Below are positions 54,169 to 63,952 of a stretch of 64,000 nucleotides of DNA, in pieces; position 1 is the stretch's first letter; each line of letters begins with the position of its first letter. Origin of the DNA: Blepharisma japonicum. Lineage: Eukaryota > Ciliophora > Heterotrichea > Heterotrichida > Blepharismidae. Below the pieces are notes generated by a model, which did not search any database, was not told where the DNA came from, and was given only the letters and a program-made list of their open reading frames with translations. The stretch spans positions 186,001 through 250,000 of the forward strand of contig CATKHK010000057.1 of assembly GCA_949751835.1 (NCBI GenBank), read 5' to 3'. The position numbers and the translations under genes are program-made.

Positions 54169-54741
54169 TTATTCCAACTTCTTTGGATATATAACTTGTA
54201 ACATTTGGGATTCCAAAGCGACAGCTGCCATATAGCAAATAGCTACCCAACCAGTTAAGAAAATCCCAGCAGGACTTCTCCCCAAGAGAGCATATCCAAA
54301 GAAAGTGCCTGTAGATCCCCAATACATCGGGTCATTACAAACACTAAATGGGAAGCATGTTAACGGTCCATCAAATAGAGAAATTCCAAAATAATCCCCA
54401 TAATAAGTTCCTACTATTCCTAATCTGTAAACTGATGCACAAACAAAGAATTGTCCAATCATTATTAAAGCATATGAAGCCACATCAAGCGCAAAGCTGT
54501 CAATATCCATCTGTGGCTCTCTCTCAATGGCTTCATGAAAAGCAAAACCGCGAACTAAATTTAGCGTAAAAATAATTGCACCAAATAATGCTACGGCTGC
54601 CCTCTTGTGCCCAAAGAATAATTTGGAAATTCCTTTAGTGTGGAATTCAAATCTGGCAATAATAGTCCAGAGGAATGGACTTAATGCTGTAAACAGCATC
54701 GAGTTCAGCAAAGCAGGTTGGCTGTACTCTATCCACTCCAT
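54169..54741 (-). CDS. PEMT: phosphatidylethanolamine N-methyltransferase
   Basis: 190 residues, the usual length of single-domain PEMT. Four membrane helices are visible. The C-terminal signature is strong: GIVGTYYGDYFGI, FPFSVCNDPMYWGSTGTFFG, SPAGIFLTGWVAI and a final acidic residue pair near ALESQMLQ. The GxG-x-YYGDYFG and NDPMYWGS blocks bind S-adenosylmethionine and the lipid head group. The enzyme methylates phosphatidylethanolamine to phosphatidylcholine in the ER membrane. It is an isolated gene at the edge of the gene-poor region. Confidence 0.92.
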   Translation of the reverse strand: MEWIEYSQPALLNSMLFTALSPFLWTIIARFEFHTKGISKLFFGHKRAAVALFGAIIFTLNLVRGFAFHEAIEREPQMDIDSFALDVASYALIMIGQFFVCASVYRLGIVGTYYGDYFGISLFDGPLTCFPFSVCNDPMYWGSTGTFFGYALLGRSPAGIFLTGWVAICYMAAVALESQMLQVIYPKKLE

Positions 54742-55097
54742 ATTATATAAGTATGTGGGAAAATAGGTGAATTATTAACTATTTCAAGCTTATTTAGGAT
54801 ATATATAAGAAAAGTAAATAGTGATAATCATAAAGATCAATTTTTGTATCAAGGAGTAATTTTATTTAATTATTTTACCATGGAATATTCTAGATATTCT
54901 TTTATATAGCTTATGAAATGGCATTTAATATAAATGTTTTAAATTTATAATAAAATATGATATTTCTTGCTTATTTTATTGAACTTATATAGCTCTTATA
55001 TAATCTATAATCTTTGTTGGGTTATTAATTAATTTTTCTTGATTTATATTTCAAATGCTCTTACGAAAGAGAGGTATCAAAATCTTGATTTAATATA
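54742..55097. other. divergent intergenic region, no gene seen
   Basis: AT-rich, between the starts of the PEMT gene (minus) and the next gene (plus). It should contain both promoters; no distinct motif. Confidence 0.5.
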
Positions 55098-55793
55098 ATG
55101 TGGTGGCTTGCTATTTTAATCATCGTAGAAGCATCTCCCAGTGAAGATGCCGTCAATTATTTAAACGAAGTCTACAAGCTGAAAGTCACCGGTGGAAATG
55201 AAAGCTTGTTTATTTGGGCAGAATCGCTTTCAGAAGAGCACATCGACGATGTTTACAATTCCATAATAGTTCTCAACAACACCCTTACCCTCGGGCTTGA
55301 GCTGCATTATCTTCAATTCTCTTTCCTTGACAATTCCTCAGCTATCCACCTAATCCAGCACCAAAGCCCTGACTATACAAAAATTTTGGAACCAAAATCA
55401 GAAGAAATCACATCAAAGTTTCTTAAAGAAATATCAGGACATCCACATGGGGTTACTCTACAAAGCTCAAAAACTCAAACCATTGAGCATGGGGATAAAA
55501 CCTTTGCGATTAATGAAAACATTTTGACAGCTGAGAAATCAACATATAAATTTTACATAATTTCGAATTCCACGTCAAAAGTAAGCACTTATTATTGGCA
55601 AGTTTATGGGGTCACTACAAAATCGAGTGAAACAAGCAACACCAAACTTATTATCACTGTGGTTTTCACTTTTATTATAACAAGCTCATTGACTGTGTTG
55701 GGAGTCTGCTATTATTGGAAGAAAAATAAGTCTTTTCCATTTTTACAAATGAAGGATGAGGTGAGTGCTCCACAAGCGAAGCTACAGTTATAA
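55098..55793 (+). CDS. single-pass type I membrane protein, unknown function
   Basis: 231 residues. Signal peptide MWWLAILIIVEA, an extracellular part of about 165 residues with five or more N-glycosylation sequons (NES, NNT, NSS, NST) and no cysteine-rich domain. One membrane helix lies near 180-202 (LIITVVFTFIITSSLTVLGV), followed by a short basic cytosolic tail (WKKNKSF). No known family is recognised. The gene ends 55 bases before the stop of the opposing SUMO protease. Confidence 0.65.
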   Translation: MWWLAILIIVEASPSEDAVNYLNEVYKLKVTGGNESLFIWAESLSEEHIDDVYNSIIVLNNTLTLGLELHYLQFSFLDNSSAIHLIQHQSPDYTKILEPKSEEITSKFLKEISGHPHGVTLQSSKTQTIEHGDKTFAINENILTAEKSTYKFYIISNSTSKVSTYYWQVYGVTTKSSETSNTKLIITVVFTFIITSSLTVLGVCYYWKKNKSFPFLQMKDEVSAPQAKLQL

Positions 55794-55848
55794 TTAAGAT
55801 TTAAGTAATTATACAAAGCCCTTAAAATTAAAGTATAAGTACTTGCGT

Positions 55849-57282
55849 TTATTTACCTCTTGGCCTTTTTTGAGGTAAATCTCTGGCATGAGTAGTATCT
55901 ATTACATAATCTTTAAGCCATGTATTAACCTTTCTTTCCCTTTTTGGGTATTCTTTGTCAGGTAATTGATTGAGGTTCTGCTTTGGAGAGGTCTTGTGAG
56001 TAATAGTGCTAAAAGCTTTTGAAATTTTAGGTGCATCTGCTCTTGCTCTAGAAGGTTCTAAATCAGGCTTATTGTTATCCTTAGGAGGTTTTCTTGAAAC
56101 GCTTGTATTTTTGTTAGATGGGATGATAGGAGGCTTTTTGACTTGAGGAGCTTTTGCTGGCAGCTCTTCTTTAGGTAAATTTTTTTCTAACAGTTGATTA
56201 TTGTTATTGCTATTTCTTGCCATTCTGCTTGCACTTCTTGTTATCTTAGGCGCAGGGGAAATTGGAATAGAGGCTTTTAAGGTAGTTTTTGGTTTATATT
56301 CAGTATTAGCTTTTTTAGGAGTTATCAACGAACTTCTCGTTGAAACTACTTTTCCAGTCTTATCATCTTTACTTTTACATTTTCTACTTGGTGTTTTGCT
56401 TGGTATAACTCTGACACTCTTATTTTCATCAATTCTCCTTAGTTTTGCTGGAACATTTTCCTTGCTATCTTTTAATAGGCTTTTGCTCAAGAATATATTG
56501 ACACCTTTGCTAACTCTTTCCCCTGAAGAGTATTGGTTTATGATATTTTTCAGCTCCCATCTTCCTCTCTCAATCTCCTCTATTTTAAATAGATTAGTGA
56601 AATCTTTTTCAATTTTTGCATTATCAAATTTTGATGGAGCACGTATAAAGACCTTGGCAAAAAATATCAAATATACCCCGCAATCAAATAGATTTTCTTG
56701 CTGTGGCACTCTGACGGATATCAATGGCACTTGATTTTCTGAAAGTTCACAATAATCTTCATTATTCAGAGTTGCTCATGCATTTGCTATAAAATATCTC
56801 ACATTCTCTCCAAGATCTTCTTCTATAATACTCAACGAATCAAACAGCAAAATTTGGGGTCTCTTTTGCTTGCCTTTTCTATTTTTTAAGAAAATGCATT
56901 TTGGATAGCAAACTACAAGTAAGACCCAATGATTATTAATAGCTAAAGGAATAACCCAATAATCCTTATCAAAAATTTCTTTTTCATTAACCCATTTGGC
57001 AATCTTTTCATACCCATCATTTTCTAGCGTTTTGTAAAAAAAGCTATTGAAGATGTGAATACTTTTTCTTTCACTTTCATTAAGAAAATATAATAGAAAG
57101 AAGTCAACTACGTTATCATTTAAATACTGTTTAGGATTAAGCCTCGAGTAGTCTGATTCTTTTATTGTAATACAAGATTTTATTTTGTAGGTCATGATTA
57201 CAGGATCATTGCTGTAGTTGCAGATGTTTTCTTTGTCAGAGTCGTCACTACTTGAATCTATTTCAAAGACTTCTATCTCCAT
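55849..57282 (-). CDS. Ulp1/SENP-type SUMO protease
   Basis: 477 residues in one frame with a TGA-coded Trp at residue 169. The C48 peptidase domain lies at the N-terminus (about 25-230): LNPKQYLNDNVVDFFLLYF is the substrate-binding start, NNHWVLLVV gives His118, ILLFDSL gives Asp148 and VPQQENLFDCGVYLIFF gives Gln195 and Cys201, so the catalytic set is complete. The C-terminal half is long, basic and disordered (KTPSRKCKSKDD, KPPKDNNKPD), a reversal of the human SENP1 layout. It matures SUMO and removes it from proteins. Ciliates use SUMO in nuclear development, but no specific role can be read here. Confidence 0.9.
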
Positions 57283-58248
57283 GTTTATAATTTATTGAAG
57301 TGATATTTTGTATGCATAAAGCCAATTATTTTATGGATAAGGAAACAAAATGTAAAGAGATAAAGGGTTATTAATTATTTATTAAAATTTAAAAATTATA
57401 AAATTGATTTTTTGTTACTTTCAGCCAGGGAATTGTAATTTTAAATAAAATTAGAGATATATTGTATTATTAGTGCAATATTCCGTCTAGAGATCGCATT
57501 TTTTGATTATAGTCCATTAACCATAATGAGACAATGGAATCGAATCTCATACTTGGTAAACAAGTCCAAAACCCAATAATCATTTCAAATTTATAATTAA
57601 AAATGCTCTACGGAATGCATGTTCATACTCCATCAAGAGGCTATATAGAGTATAAAAATTATTTTCAGCATGCTTTGAAAATTGTCCAAAAATTAAAACT
57701 TTACTTAAGAGCAATGAAGCAGAATGAAAAATTATGACCTCAACAATGAAAAAATTGAGCCTATAAATTTATCAAAAATTAATAAAAGCAAAGCCATATC
57801 AGCTAGATTATTCTTTGCACTCTAAAGTCCATATTAAGTTTATTATAATTTTAATGGTGATGATCACTACGCTGGAATTACCAACTGCATCCAGATGAAA
57901 ACTTGATCGCTAACTGATTTTTATAGAGCTTCAAATGATGACAACTGTTCAGTTCTGCTTCAGAATCTTGACGACATTACTGTCCTGAACAATTTATTCA
58001 TTTACCCTGATGACTTCTCTAGAATTACTGTCCTTGACGACATTCCTCGTTGCTGATTTCATATAACTTTATACTGATGACAAAACTTGCCCTCTTCTGA
58101 TTCATTGATGAATCTTTTATCACCAAGATCTCTGACTTTATAAATTCTTAAATTCTATTATTAAATATTGAGAAGTGCTCAACTTGTGGTGAGCATTCTG
58201 TGAAATAGGTTTTGGAAACAAATTTAATTAAATTATCAAGCATTGGGG
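57283..58248. other. intergenic with possible gene relic
   Basis: Contains protein-like open stretches between 57603 and 58143 (separate entry). The rest (57283-57600, 58145-58248) shows nothing recognisable. Confidence 0.5.
57603..58143 (+). pseudogene. possible decayed gene or two very small genes
   Basis: Three consecutive open stretches in different frames look like protein. The first, 57603-57782, starts with ATG and has 59 codons ending QWKNWAYKFIKN, with TGA as Trp. A middle piece reads KAKPYQLDYSLHSKVHIKF. The third runs to TAA at 58143 and contains FYRASNDDNCSVLLQNLDDI and DDIPRCWFHITLYWW. The frame changes are not explained by 15-16 nt introns. A partial internal repeat (CTTGACGACATT and ATTACTGTCCT, each twice) lies in the third piece. 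The family is unknown. Either a dead gene or chance frames in AT-rich DNA. Confidence 0.3.
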
Positions 58249-59787
58249 TTAGTAGCTGATGTGAGGCATTTCCCATTTTTCTTGACTTTTAATGCATTCT
58301 TGTATCATTTTTCTGTAGTCTGCTTCAGAAATAATATAATCCCCTCTCGGCTTCTCTGGGAGCTTCACCATTTTGACCTTCTTATTCTTAAGAAAAGCAG
58401 TGGCTTCTCTTTTATATTTTATTTTTTCTTCCTGCTCCATAAGTTCTCTACACTTAATTTTCCATTCTTTCAATTTTTCGATATATTCTTTGACTCTTAC
58501 GCATAAAAACTTTTTAATGCATTGCTCTTTAACGTCATCAGGGATTGTGGATTTTCCAAAAATTGCTTTGGGATCTATGGGCTTTTTTAGCTCATTAATC
58601 TGCAGAGCATGCCTTTTTACTTGTAGCTCTCTGAATATTTTATATTCAGCTTTGTTTCACATGATTATTTTAAAAGTCATTGAAGTTTTTTTCTCAAACA
58701 ATAAGTGCTTTATTGTTCTTTGAATAAATGTGATTTTTGTTTTTCATTGAGCGAGAAGCCGGAAAAGCATATCTTTTGTGGCAGCACGTTCAATTATATC
58801 TATAATTCTGCTCTTATAAACAATTTTCTGTGATTTATGCCAATCTTTTACAGGTTTCACAAGCTTTTCTAAACATTTTTTTGCATTTCTAATTTTCAAT
58901 AATTTGTTTAGTCGTTTAAACTTTCCAATACTTCAGCAAAGCACATAAAGCCTCTTCAAAACCCCTTCTGACCTAATATGTAAATCAGTTCTCTCTACCA
59001 TTCTATGATATCCAATAGACTGTCAACTGCAAACAATCCAAAAAATAACCCACCCTTTGGCAATTTTATCAATTTCTTCCCTTCTCACTTTATATTCAAA
59101 TTTCCTTTGTTTCGCATCTAATTTCAGCTGTGTATCTATTCTTTTTTGAAAAATCAAAAGTTCCTTTTTCTTCTTCGCTTCCAAGATTTTTGTGTTTTCA
59201 ATCTGGGACTTCAGCTTAATAATCTTTTCTTTATTATCAGGCAGGTATTTTTCCATTTCTTTGTTTTCTAGTAAAATAGCTTGGATTCGTCTTCTTTGCT
59301 CCATTTCGTCAATTTCAAGAGGAGGTGAAAATTGCTCATTTCTTTTGAATCTAGAAGTGGTGCTAAACTGAAACGACTGCCCTCCTAGAGTACTTAATGA
59401 AACATTATAGTAGCCAGGGCCTAGTTTTGTACTTGTGCTGCCTGGAGTCATGGAAAATCTTCTTGTTTCAAAAAGATCAGCATACTCATTAAGCAATTTT
59501 TCAATCATTGCTTTATTCTATATGAAACTTACTGGCTTTTTAGAATTATGAGGCAAAATTTTTTCAGATTTTACGCGGGAATGGGAAAATCGATTTGTCT
59601 GTGTGAGTGCGGCCTGAAGATCTGTATATGAATCGCTTGGAGTTATATCAATTGAAATTTTTTTTCTTTGGGTAATGCTAGATTTTAAAATCGGTAGGTC
59701 TGCAGTTTTTCTTGATGAAAGAGTAGAGGAAGAGGATGGTGGCGAGTTAATTAAGACTGAAGGCAATGATGCTTTCCTTGAATGCAT
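58249..59787 (-). CDS. microtubule/cilium-associated protein with STPGR motif and Trp-helix repeats
   Basis: Exons 59787-59533 and 59517-58249, 15-nt intron GTAAGTTTCATATAG, 507 residues. The N-terminal 85 residues are Ser-rich. STKLGPGYYNVS (near residue 110) resembles the sperm-tail PG-rich (SHIPPO) motif of microtubule inner proteins. A coil follows (NKEKIIKLKSQIENTK). Residues about 250-420 have regularly spaced Trp/Leu-rich helices (VLCWSIGKF, VKDWHKSQ, LLAQWKTKI, IIMWNKAEY), several Trp being TGA; the spacing recalls Sfi1-type centrin-binding repeats. A charged C-terminal coil ends in EKWEMPHISY. A basal-body or axonemal role is inferred from these features. Confidence 0.65.
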
Positions 59788-59883
59788 TATATATATTATT
59801 AGTATATATTAATTTTTATTTTTAAATTTTAAGCCATTATATAAAAAGCACTTGCAAATATTTCCAAGATAATATTATAATTA

Positions 59884-61548
59884 TTATTTTCTTAAGGACT
59901 CCCTAAGCTGATAAGCTCGTTTCTTCAGCTCCTCAAAACTATCCTGCTCTTCATTAATATGAGGCTTCTTTGAATTTGATGATACAGAGTACTCCATTGT
60001 TTCATCGCCCATTTCAAGTTCATCAATAATACTCATCATTTTTGAATCAAGATAGTCAGTTTTATTATGATTTGATGAACTGTTTAATTGAGAAATCGAG
60101 AATTTTGAGCTGTCAGATTTTTCTATTTCTTCGACTAGTTGAAAGAAATTATCATCAAAAATTTTATCATCTATAGCATTATGGTGATTTTTTTCTGGGT
60201 ATTTTTGTGTATACCCAAGATCTTTAAGCTTGAAGCTTTGGCTTTTTTCATCTTCATGGGAACTTTGCTTAGTTTTAAATGAGCTTGATTTAAGTTTGTC
60301 AGAAAATTTCTTTGAGTCTGTAAGATTTGATAGATGCATTTTACTTGAATCGTCAAGAGTATTTGTAAGGAGTGGGTTGTAGTACTTTGAATTAAGTTTA
60401 TTAGATAGAGAGAATGATGAGCTAGGAGATTTAATTGAAACTGAAAGAGAATTGAGCTTGCTGCTTATAGATTCTTTTGATTGCAATAATTTATCAATCG
60501 GCTTTAATTCATCACTTGTAAGAGGAGGTTGTTTTGATCTAGGCTCACAAATAGTGCTTTTAGGAGCAAATGATAACTCTAGGCCTTTTGATTCTGAGGC
60601 TTGAAATTTCTCATTTTCTTTGCTAGCTTTTTCTTTATCATTATTACTTTCTTCTTTTCTATATGAAATATTTTTAACTCTTGTTTCACCATTAATATTT
60701 TGTGGGATCAGAATTTTTTCTTTAATATTATTCTGAGCTTTTAGTCTTGTCTCATTTATTGACTCTGATTGTGTTTCTTGGCTTATTTTTTTCGTTTTTT
60801 TTTCTTTCTGGTTTTTATCTTGTGTTTGTATTTCTTTATCACAAACTGTTTGAATCAAAACACTATGATAATCTCTTGAAGAGCTTACTTCAATTGGAGA
60901 TGTGGCTGTTTCTCTTAAAACCAATGTCTGCTGATGCTTAGAATTTAATATGCTTGATTTATTTGTTGGGCTAGATGGTATGCGAGCATGTTGAATAATT
61001 TCATCCATTTTACCTGGCTTATCCAAAATCTTATCTGTTTCTATACTTTGTGGGTAATCTTCATCATTACTAGGAAATAAAAATTTTGTAATAGGAGTTG
61101 CTTGATAAATCATTTCTCTAGTTAAACTTTGGTTAAAAGCTTTTGGAGAATTTGGAGTTTGAATTATTGAAGAAATTGATATATGCTTGTATTTATTAAG
61201 TAGTTCTTCTGATTTTTCAAGCTGCGATTTTATGGTTTCCGCTTTTTCTTGTAGTTCTTTGTTTATTTTTTTATATTTTTTTAATTCATTTTCTTTTCGC
61301 TTTAACTCTTTAGCTGCTCGGAGTTCAGATTTAACTCTTTGGTTTTTTTCTAAAGCAGCTTTTTTAACAAGGAGCCCAATTTTAGTTTTGTCTTCAGCAC
61401 AAAGATCTTTTAATCTAGCTTGTGTTGTATCTGGGCCTGGAGAATTATTCAAGCTATTAGTTTTCATTTTTTGGTTAACAATTTGTTGTGAGTTTGGCCT
61501 CGTCGTATTCAGCCCACTTCTGAGTTTCTTCGAAAGTAAATTATCCAT
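59884..61548 (-). CDS. low-complexity protein with short coiled coil
   Basis: 554 residues. Residues about 45-120 are coiled coil (ELRAAKELKRKENELKKYKK). The remainder is Ser/Lys/Glu-rich and probably disordered, with a short helix at the very end (SFEELKKRAYQLRESLRK). Many SP and TP sites (SIIQTPNSPKAF, SSPTNKS) suggest phosphorylation. No known domain. Its ATG lies only 10 bases after the stop of NOP16 on the same strand, so the two genes share an extremely short spacer. Confidence 0.6.
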   Translation of the reverse strand: MDNLLSKKLRSGLNTTRPNSQQIVNQKMKTNSLNNSPGPDTTQARLKDLCAEDKTKIGLLVKKAALEKNQRVKSELRAAKELKRKENELKKYKKINKELQEKAETIKSQLEKSEELLNKYKHISISSIIQTPNSPKAFNQSLTREMIYQATPITKFLFPSNDEDYPQSIETDKILDKPGKMDEIIQHARIPSSPTNKSSILNSKHQQTLVLRETATSPIEVSSSRDYHSVLIQTVCDKEIQTQDKNQKEKKTKKISQETQSESINETRLKAQNNIKEKILIPQNINGETRVKNISYRKEESNNDKEKASKENEKFQASESKGLELSFAPKSTICEPRSKQPPLTSDELKPIDKLLQSKESISSKLNSLSVSIKSPSSSFSLSNKLNSKYYNPLLTNTLDDSSKMHLSNLTDSKKFSDKLKSSSFKTKQSSHEDEKSQSFKLKDLGYTQKYPEKNHHNAIDDKIFDDNFFQLVEEIEKSDSSKFSISQLNSSSNHNKTDYLDSKMMSIIDELEMGDETMEYSVSSNSKKPHINEEQDSFEELKKRAYQLRESLRK

Positions 61549-61558
61549 TTTAAATTAT

Positions 61559-61972
61559 TTAGCTATTTATGTTATTGTATTTTTCAATCATTTTTCGGAT
61601 TTTATTTGCAGTCCATTGCCACGTATTAATTTTTAGGTTCTTCGTCATCGCTTTATAGTCGTCTCCATATTTCTTTATCATATTTTCAATGATTTTTATT
61701 TCCCAATCAGCCAGTTTTTCTTTTGTAGGGACATGCTCAGAGTTTTTTGTTAGAGCATTTAAAGCGTCTTTTTTGAAAGGGGTATCAGTTGGAGCATCAA
61801 TGCTTGTGCGGATCCCTAGACTTTCGTAGTTAGCTTTCCCTGATTTTTCTGGGTCCCAAAATTCTTTGAGCTCTGGTGCTCCTTGGAAGTTTTTCTTTTT
61901 CTTTTGTGATCTGCCGACCGTTTTGTGTTTTTTGAGAAGACCTCTGGATGCTCTTTTCTTAATTTTTGCCAT
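61559..61972 (-). CDS. NOP16: nucleolar protein 16 (60S biogenesis)
   Basis: 137 residues. Basic start MAKIKKRASRGLLKKHK; the family motif WDPEKSGKANYESLGIRTSI; and the C-terminal block KYGDDYKAMTKNLKINTWQW followed by TANKIRKMIEKY. NOP16 is a nucleolar factor of early large-subunit assembly. The Ciliate copy is short because of a reduced middle region. It belongs functionally with EBP2 at 34.6 kb. The next gene starts 10 bases downstream. Confidence 0.87.
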   Translation of the reverse strand: MAKIKKRASRGLLKKHKTVGRSQKKKKNFQGAPELKEFWDPEKSGKANYESLGIRTSIDAPTDTPFKKDALNALTKNSEHVPTKEKLADWEIKIIENMIKKYGDDYKAMTKNLKINTWQWTANKIRKMIEKYNNINS

Positions 61973-62377
61973 GAATTATTATTGAATATTTACCAGATCA
62001 AGGAAGTCTTAATGACCTAAAGATATTTTTGGCCTAGGTATGCAAACTTAATCCTTAATTGTGTGCTTAGAGTAGGAGAGTTAATGATATTTCTTGGATG
62101 ATTAATTTTACTTTGCATAAATATTAAAGGATTGTAAATCTAGCTTTACTGGAGGTCAATATTAAATCAAATAGGAAAATTATGATGTTAGAGAGGCGGG
62201 AGGCCATCCAAAGAGACGGCACTAAAAATCTCTATTCTTATCGCACATGCTCAGAGCTGTGCCATTTGGATTATAAGCTCCATTTTTACTCATAAGAAAT
62301 CAAAAATGGAAAAGGTTTTGATTTAATTTTTTAAAGCTGTATCATTGTATTAAATTAAGATGCTCTTATTTAAATTT
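61973..62377. other. intergenic with structured segment
   Basis: Upstream of NOP16 and downstream of the minus-strand membrane-protein gene. It contains the two hairpins listed separately; otherwise AT-rich. Confidence 0.5.
62175..62310. ncRNA. candidate structured RNA or hairpin element
   Basis: ATCCAAA (62206-62212) pairs perfectly with TTTGGAT (62265-62271), and inside it GGCAC (62218-62222) pairs with GTGCC (62259-62263); CTCT/AGAG can extend the stem. Right after, CCATTTTT (62280-62287) pairs with AAAAATGG (62302-62309). The local base composition is richer than the flanks (GAGGCGGGAGGCC). No snRNA, tRNA, SRP or RNase P signature is recognised and the strand is unknown. Confidence 0.25.
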
Positions 62378-63055
62378 TTAATTGGCTCTAAATTGGTTTT
62401 TATCAATTAAAGGTGCTAAATTTCCAATATGCAAGAGGATGTCTTCAAGCCCATTAACTCTTGCCCACCAGAAATAAAGTGCCCCAGCAATCATAATCAC
62501 TTCATTTACAAACATCAAAATAATACCAGCTCCAAATGAAACACTCCAATCTGACCATGTTTCTCCATCTTCACTAAGAGAATAAAAGTTTGATACTGAT
62601 AAATAAAGAATAACCCCTATAGAATAAGCAACTGGCACTAAATAATGAGATATTTGCAAGCTTAGTATCTTAAAGCATGTACACCCAAATGATAAACTTA
62701 ATAAATTTAGCACATTATAGACCATGATAGCTAGACATACAATAGAAACAATTAGATAGCATAATGCTGCAGCTTTAAAATGCCCAGTCCAGTCACATAC
62801 CTCACTGTCAGTTCCTTCAGGTTTTGTGCAGTAATATTTATCAAAATTCTCAAATGTTGTAAGAGTGTAAGCATCCATCCCATTATACTCAAACTTTTTC
62901 ATGACGTCCTGCATTGAAACGTAATAAGTATTGCCATAAGAAAAAGTGGTCACCAAAAATGTGACCATAATGAGTACACAGCTAATTAAGTCGAATGAAA
63001 ATTTCATAAGAGCTTTGGTGCGAGGATTTCTTCTTATCAAAAGTGGCTTATCCAT
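62378..63055 (-). CDS. four-helix membrane protein, tetraspan/claudin-like layout
   Basis: 225 residues. Basic N-terminus (LIRRNPRTKALMKF). Helices near 20-42 (DLISCVLIMVTFLVTTF), 92-115 (AALCYLIVSIVCLAIMVYNV), 130-153 and 172-197 (IILMFVNEVIMIAGALYFWW). The loop after helix 1 is about 50 residues long with two cysteines (YYC and VCDW) that could form a disulfide, as in claudin-like folds. The short C-terminus has no sorting motif. No family is recognised with confidence. Confidence 0.65.
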   Translation of the reverse strand: MDKPLLIRRNPRTKALMKFSFDLISCVLIMVTFLVTTFSYGNTYYVSMQDVMKKFEYNGMDAYTLTTFENFDKYYCTKPEGTDSEVCDWTGHFKAAALCYLIVSIVCLAIMVYNVLNLLSLSFGCTCFKILSLQISHYLVPVAYSIGVILYLSVSNFYSLSEDGETWSDWSVSFGAGIILMFVNEVIMIAGALYFWWARVNGLEDILLHIGNLAPLIDKNQFRAN

Positions 63056-63362
63056 TTATAATAGAAATATCCAAAATATATAAGAATTTATAAAACGATT
63101 TGGATATTTTATTAAAATTAATTTAATTAGCAAGTCATTGGCTAGCAAGCTACTTCAATCTAATGATGTAGAGATGCAGACTTTATTAAAAATATGATCG
63201 ATAAAATAGCCTGATTAAATATAATTCTATGAGATTAAATAGAAAATCTATTACTTTTGGATTAATTAATAACTATTAATTCAAGAAATTTATGTTTCTT
63301 TGAAACAAAAAGATCTCAAAAAAATTATCCGCGCAATATGAAAGCCGAAATAAATTTAATTA
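63056..63362. other. divergent intergenic region
   Basis: 307 bases, AT-rich, between two divergent starts; nothing recognised. Confidence 0.5.
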
Positions 63363-63641
63363 ATGAAAGAAAGAGATATTCCAACCCTCATCAGACTCGC
63401 AAAAACAGGGATAAATTTATCGACTTTTGAAAAAGACACAAGAGAAAAGCTTGAGAATTTATTAATTGATTTAGAAAACGAAATGAAAACTGTTTTAGTC
63501 ATGTATAAGCTGAAGGAAAATGAATCCCTATCAAAAATGAATAGATACACAGATGAGCTTGCTCTAAGCTTACCAGACGACGTAAAACAAATGAGGCTTG
63601 AAGATTATTGCAACTATAAAACAGAAGAAGAATTATTCTAA
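63363..63641 (+). CDS. small helical protein, unrecognised
   Basis: 92 residues, start MKERDIPTLIRLAKTGINLS. The middle is helical and charged (FEKDTREKLENLLIDLENEM) and the end is LEDYCNYKTEEELF. No signal peptide or membrane helix. An upstream ATG at 63338 is in another frame with poorer, Trp/Arg-rich translation. The start loosely recalls small spindle or centrosome adaptors, but the match is too weak to name. Confidence 0.5.
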   Translation: MKERDIPTLIRLAKTGINLSTFEKDTREKLENLLIDLENEMKTVLVMYKLKENESLSKMNRYTDELALSLPDDVKQMRLEDYCNYKTEEELF

Positions 63642-63751
63642 TATAAAAACAATTAATTAGCAAGATTTTGTTTAACAAATTTAAAAAGCCTTCGAGAACG
63701 TGTAAAATTCATTTTCATTAACAATTTGATTTTTTAGATATAAATAAGGAT

Positions 63752-63856
63752 TTATTCAGTCTTCTCAGTTTTTTGAGCTTTTAGCTTGTTTATTTTCCAG
63801 ATTTTGTAAAGCATGTAAGGAAGAACAAATAAAAGTGTATAAAGCCAAAGAACCAT
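63752..63856 (-). CDS. small membrane protein, or C-terminus of a larger one
   Basis: From the ATG at 63856 the product has 34 residues: one hydrophobic helix (LWLYTLLFVLPYMLYKIW) and a basic tail. The same frame stays open without stop to the window edge (83 codons in all), and that extension is also very hydrophobic (FLLSLLILFFLHLSLIFII). It may therefore be the end of a larger membrane protein. The hydrophobic upstream part could also be just the antisense of an acidic frame on the plus strand. Confidence 0.35.
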   Translation of the reverse strand: MVLWLYTLLFVLPYMLYKIWKINKLKAQKTEKTE

Positions 63857-63862
63857 TTTATT

Positions 63863-63952
63863 ATGGCTAATAATAAATATGAGAGACAAGTGGAGGAAGA
63901 AGAGGATGAGGAGACTCAAAAGAAAGCGCCGAAAGATGAGACAAAAGGCTAA
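63863..63952 (+). CDS. very short acidic open frame
   Basis: 29 codons, MANNKYERQVEEEEDEETQK and on to ETKG, then TAA. It starts 6 bases from the start of the minus-strand frame. Acidic and Lys-rich; could be a small peptide gene, a first exon, or antisense noise. Confidence 0.2.
   Translation: MANNKYERQVEEEEDEETQKKAPKDETKG

Noticed and set aside
57520-57560. tRNA-like TTCGA/AATCGAATCTC motif in the 57.5 kb spacer
   Set aside because: No cloverleaf with acceptor, D and anticodon arms can be drawn around it. No tRNA was found anywhere in the window by eye.
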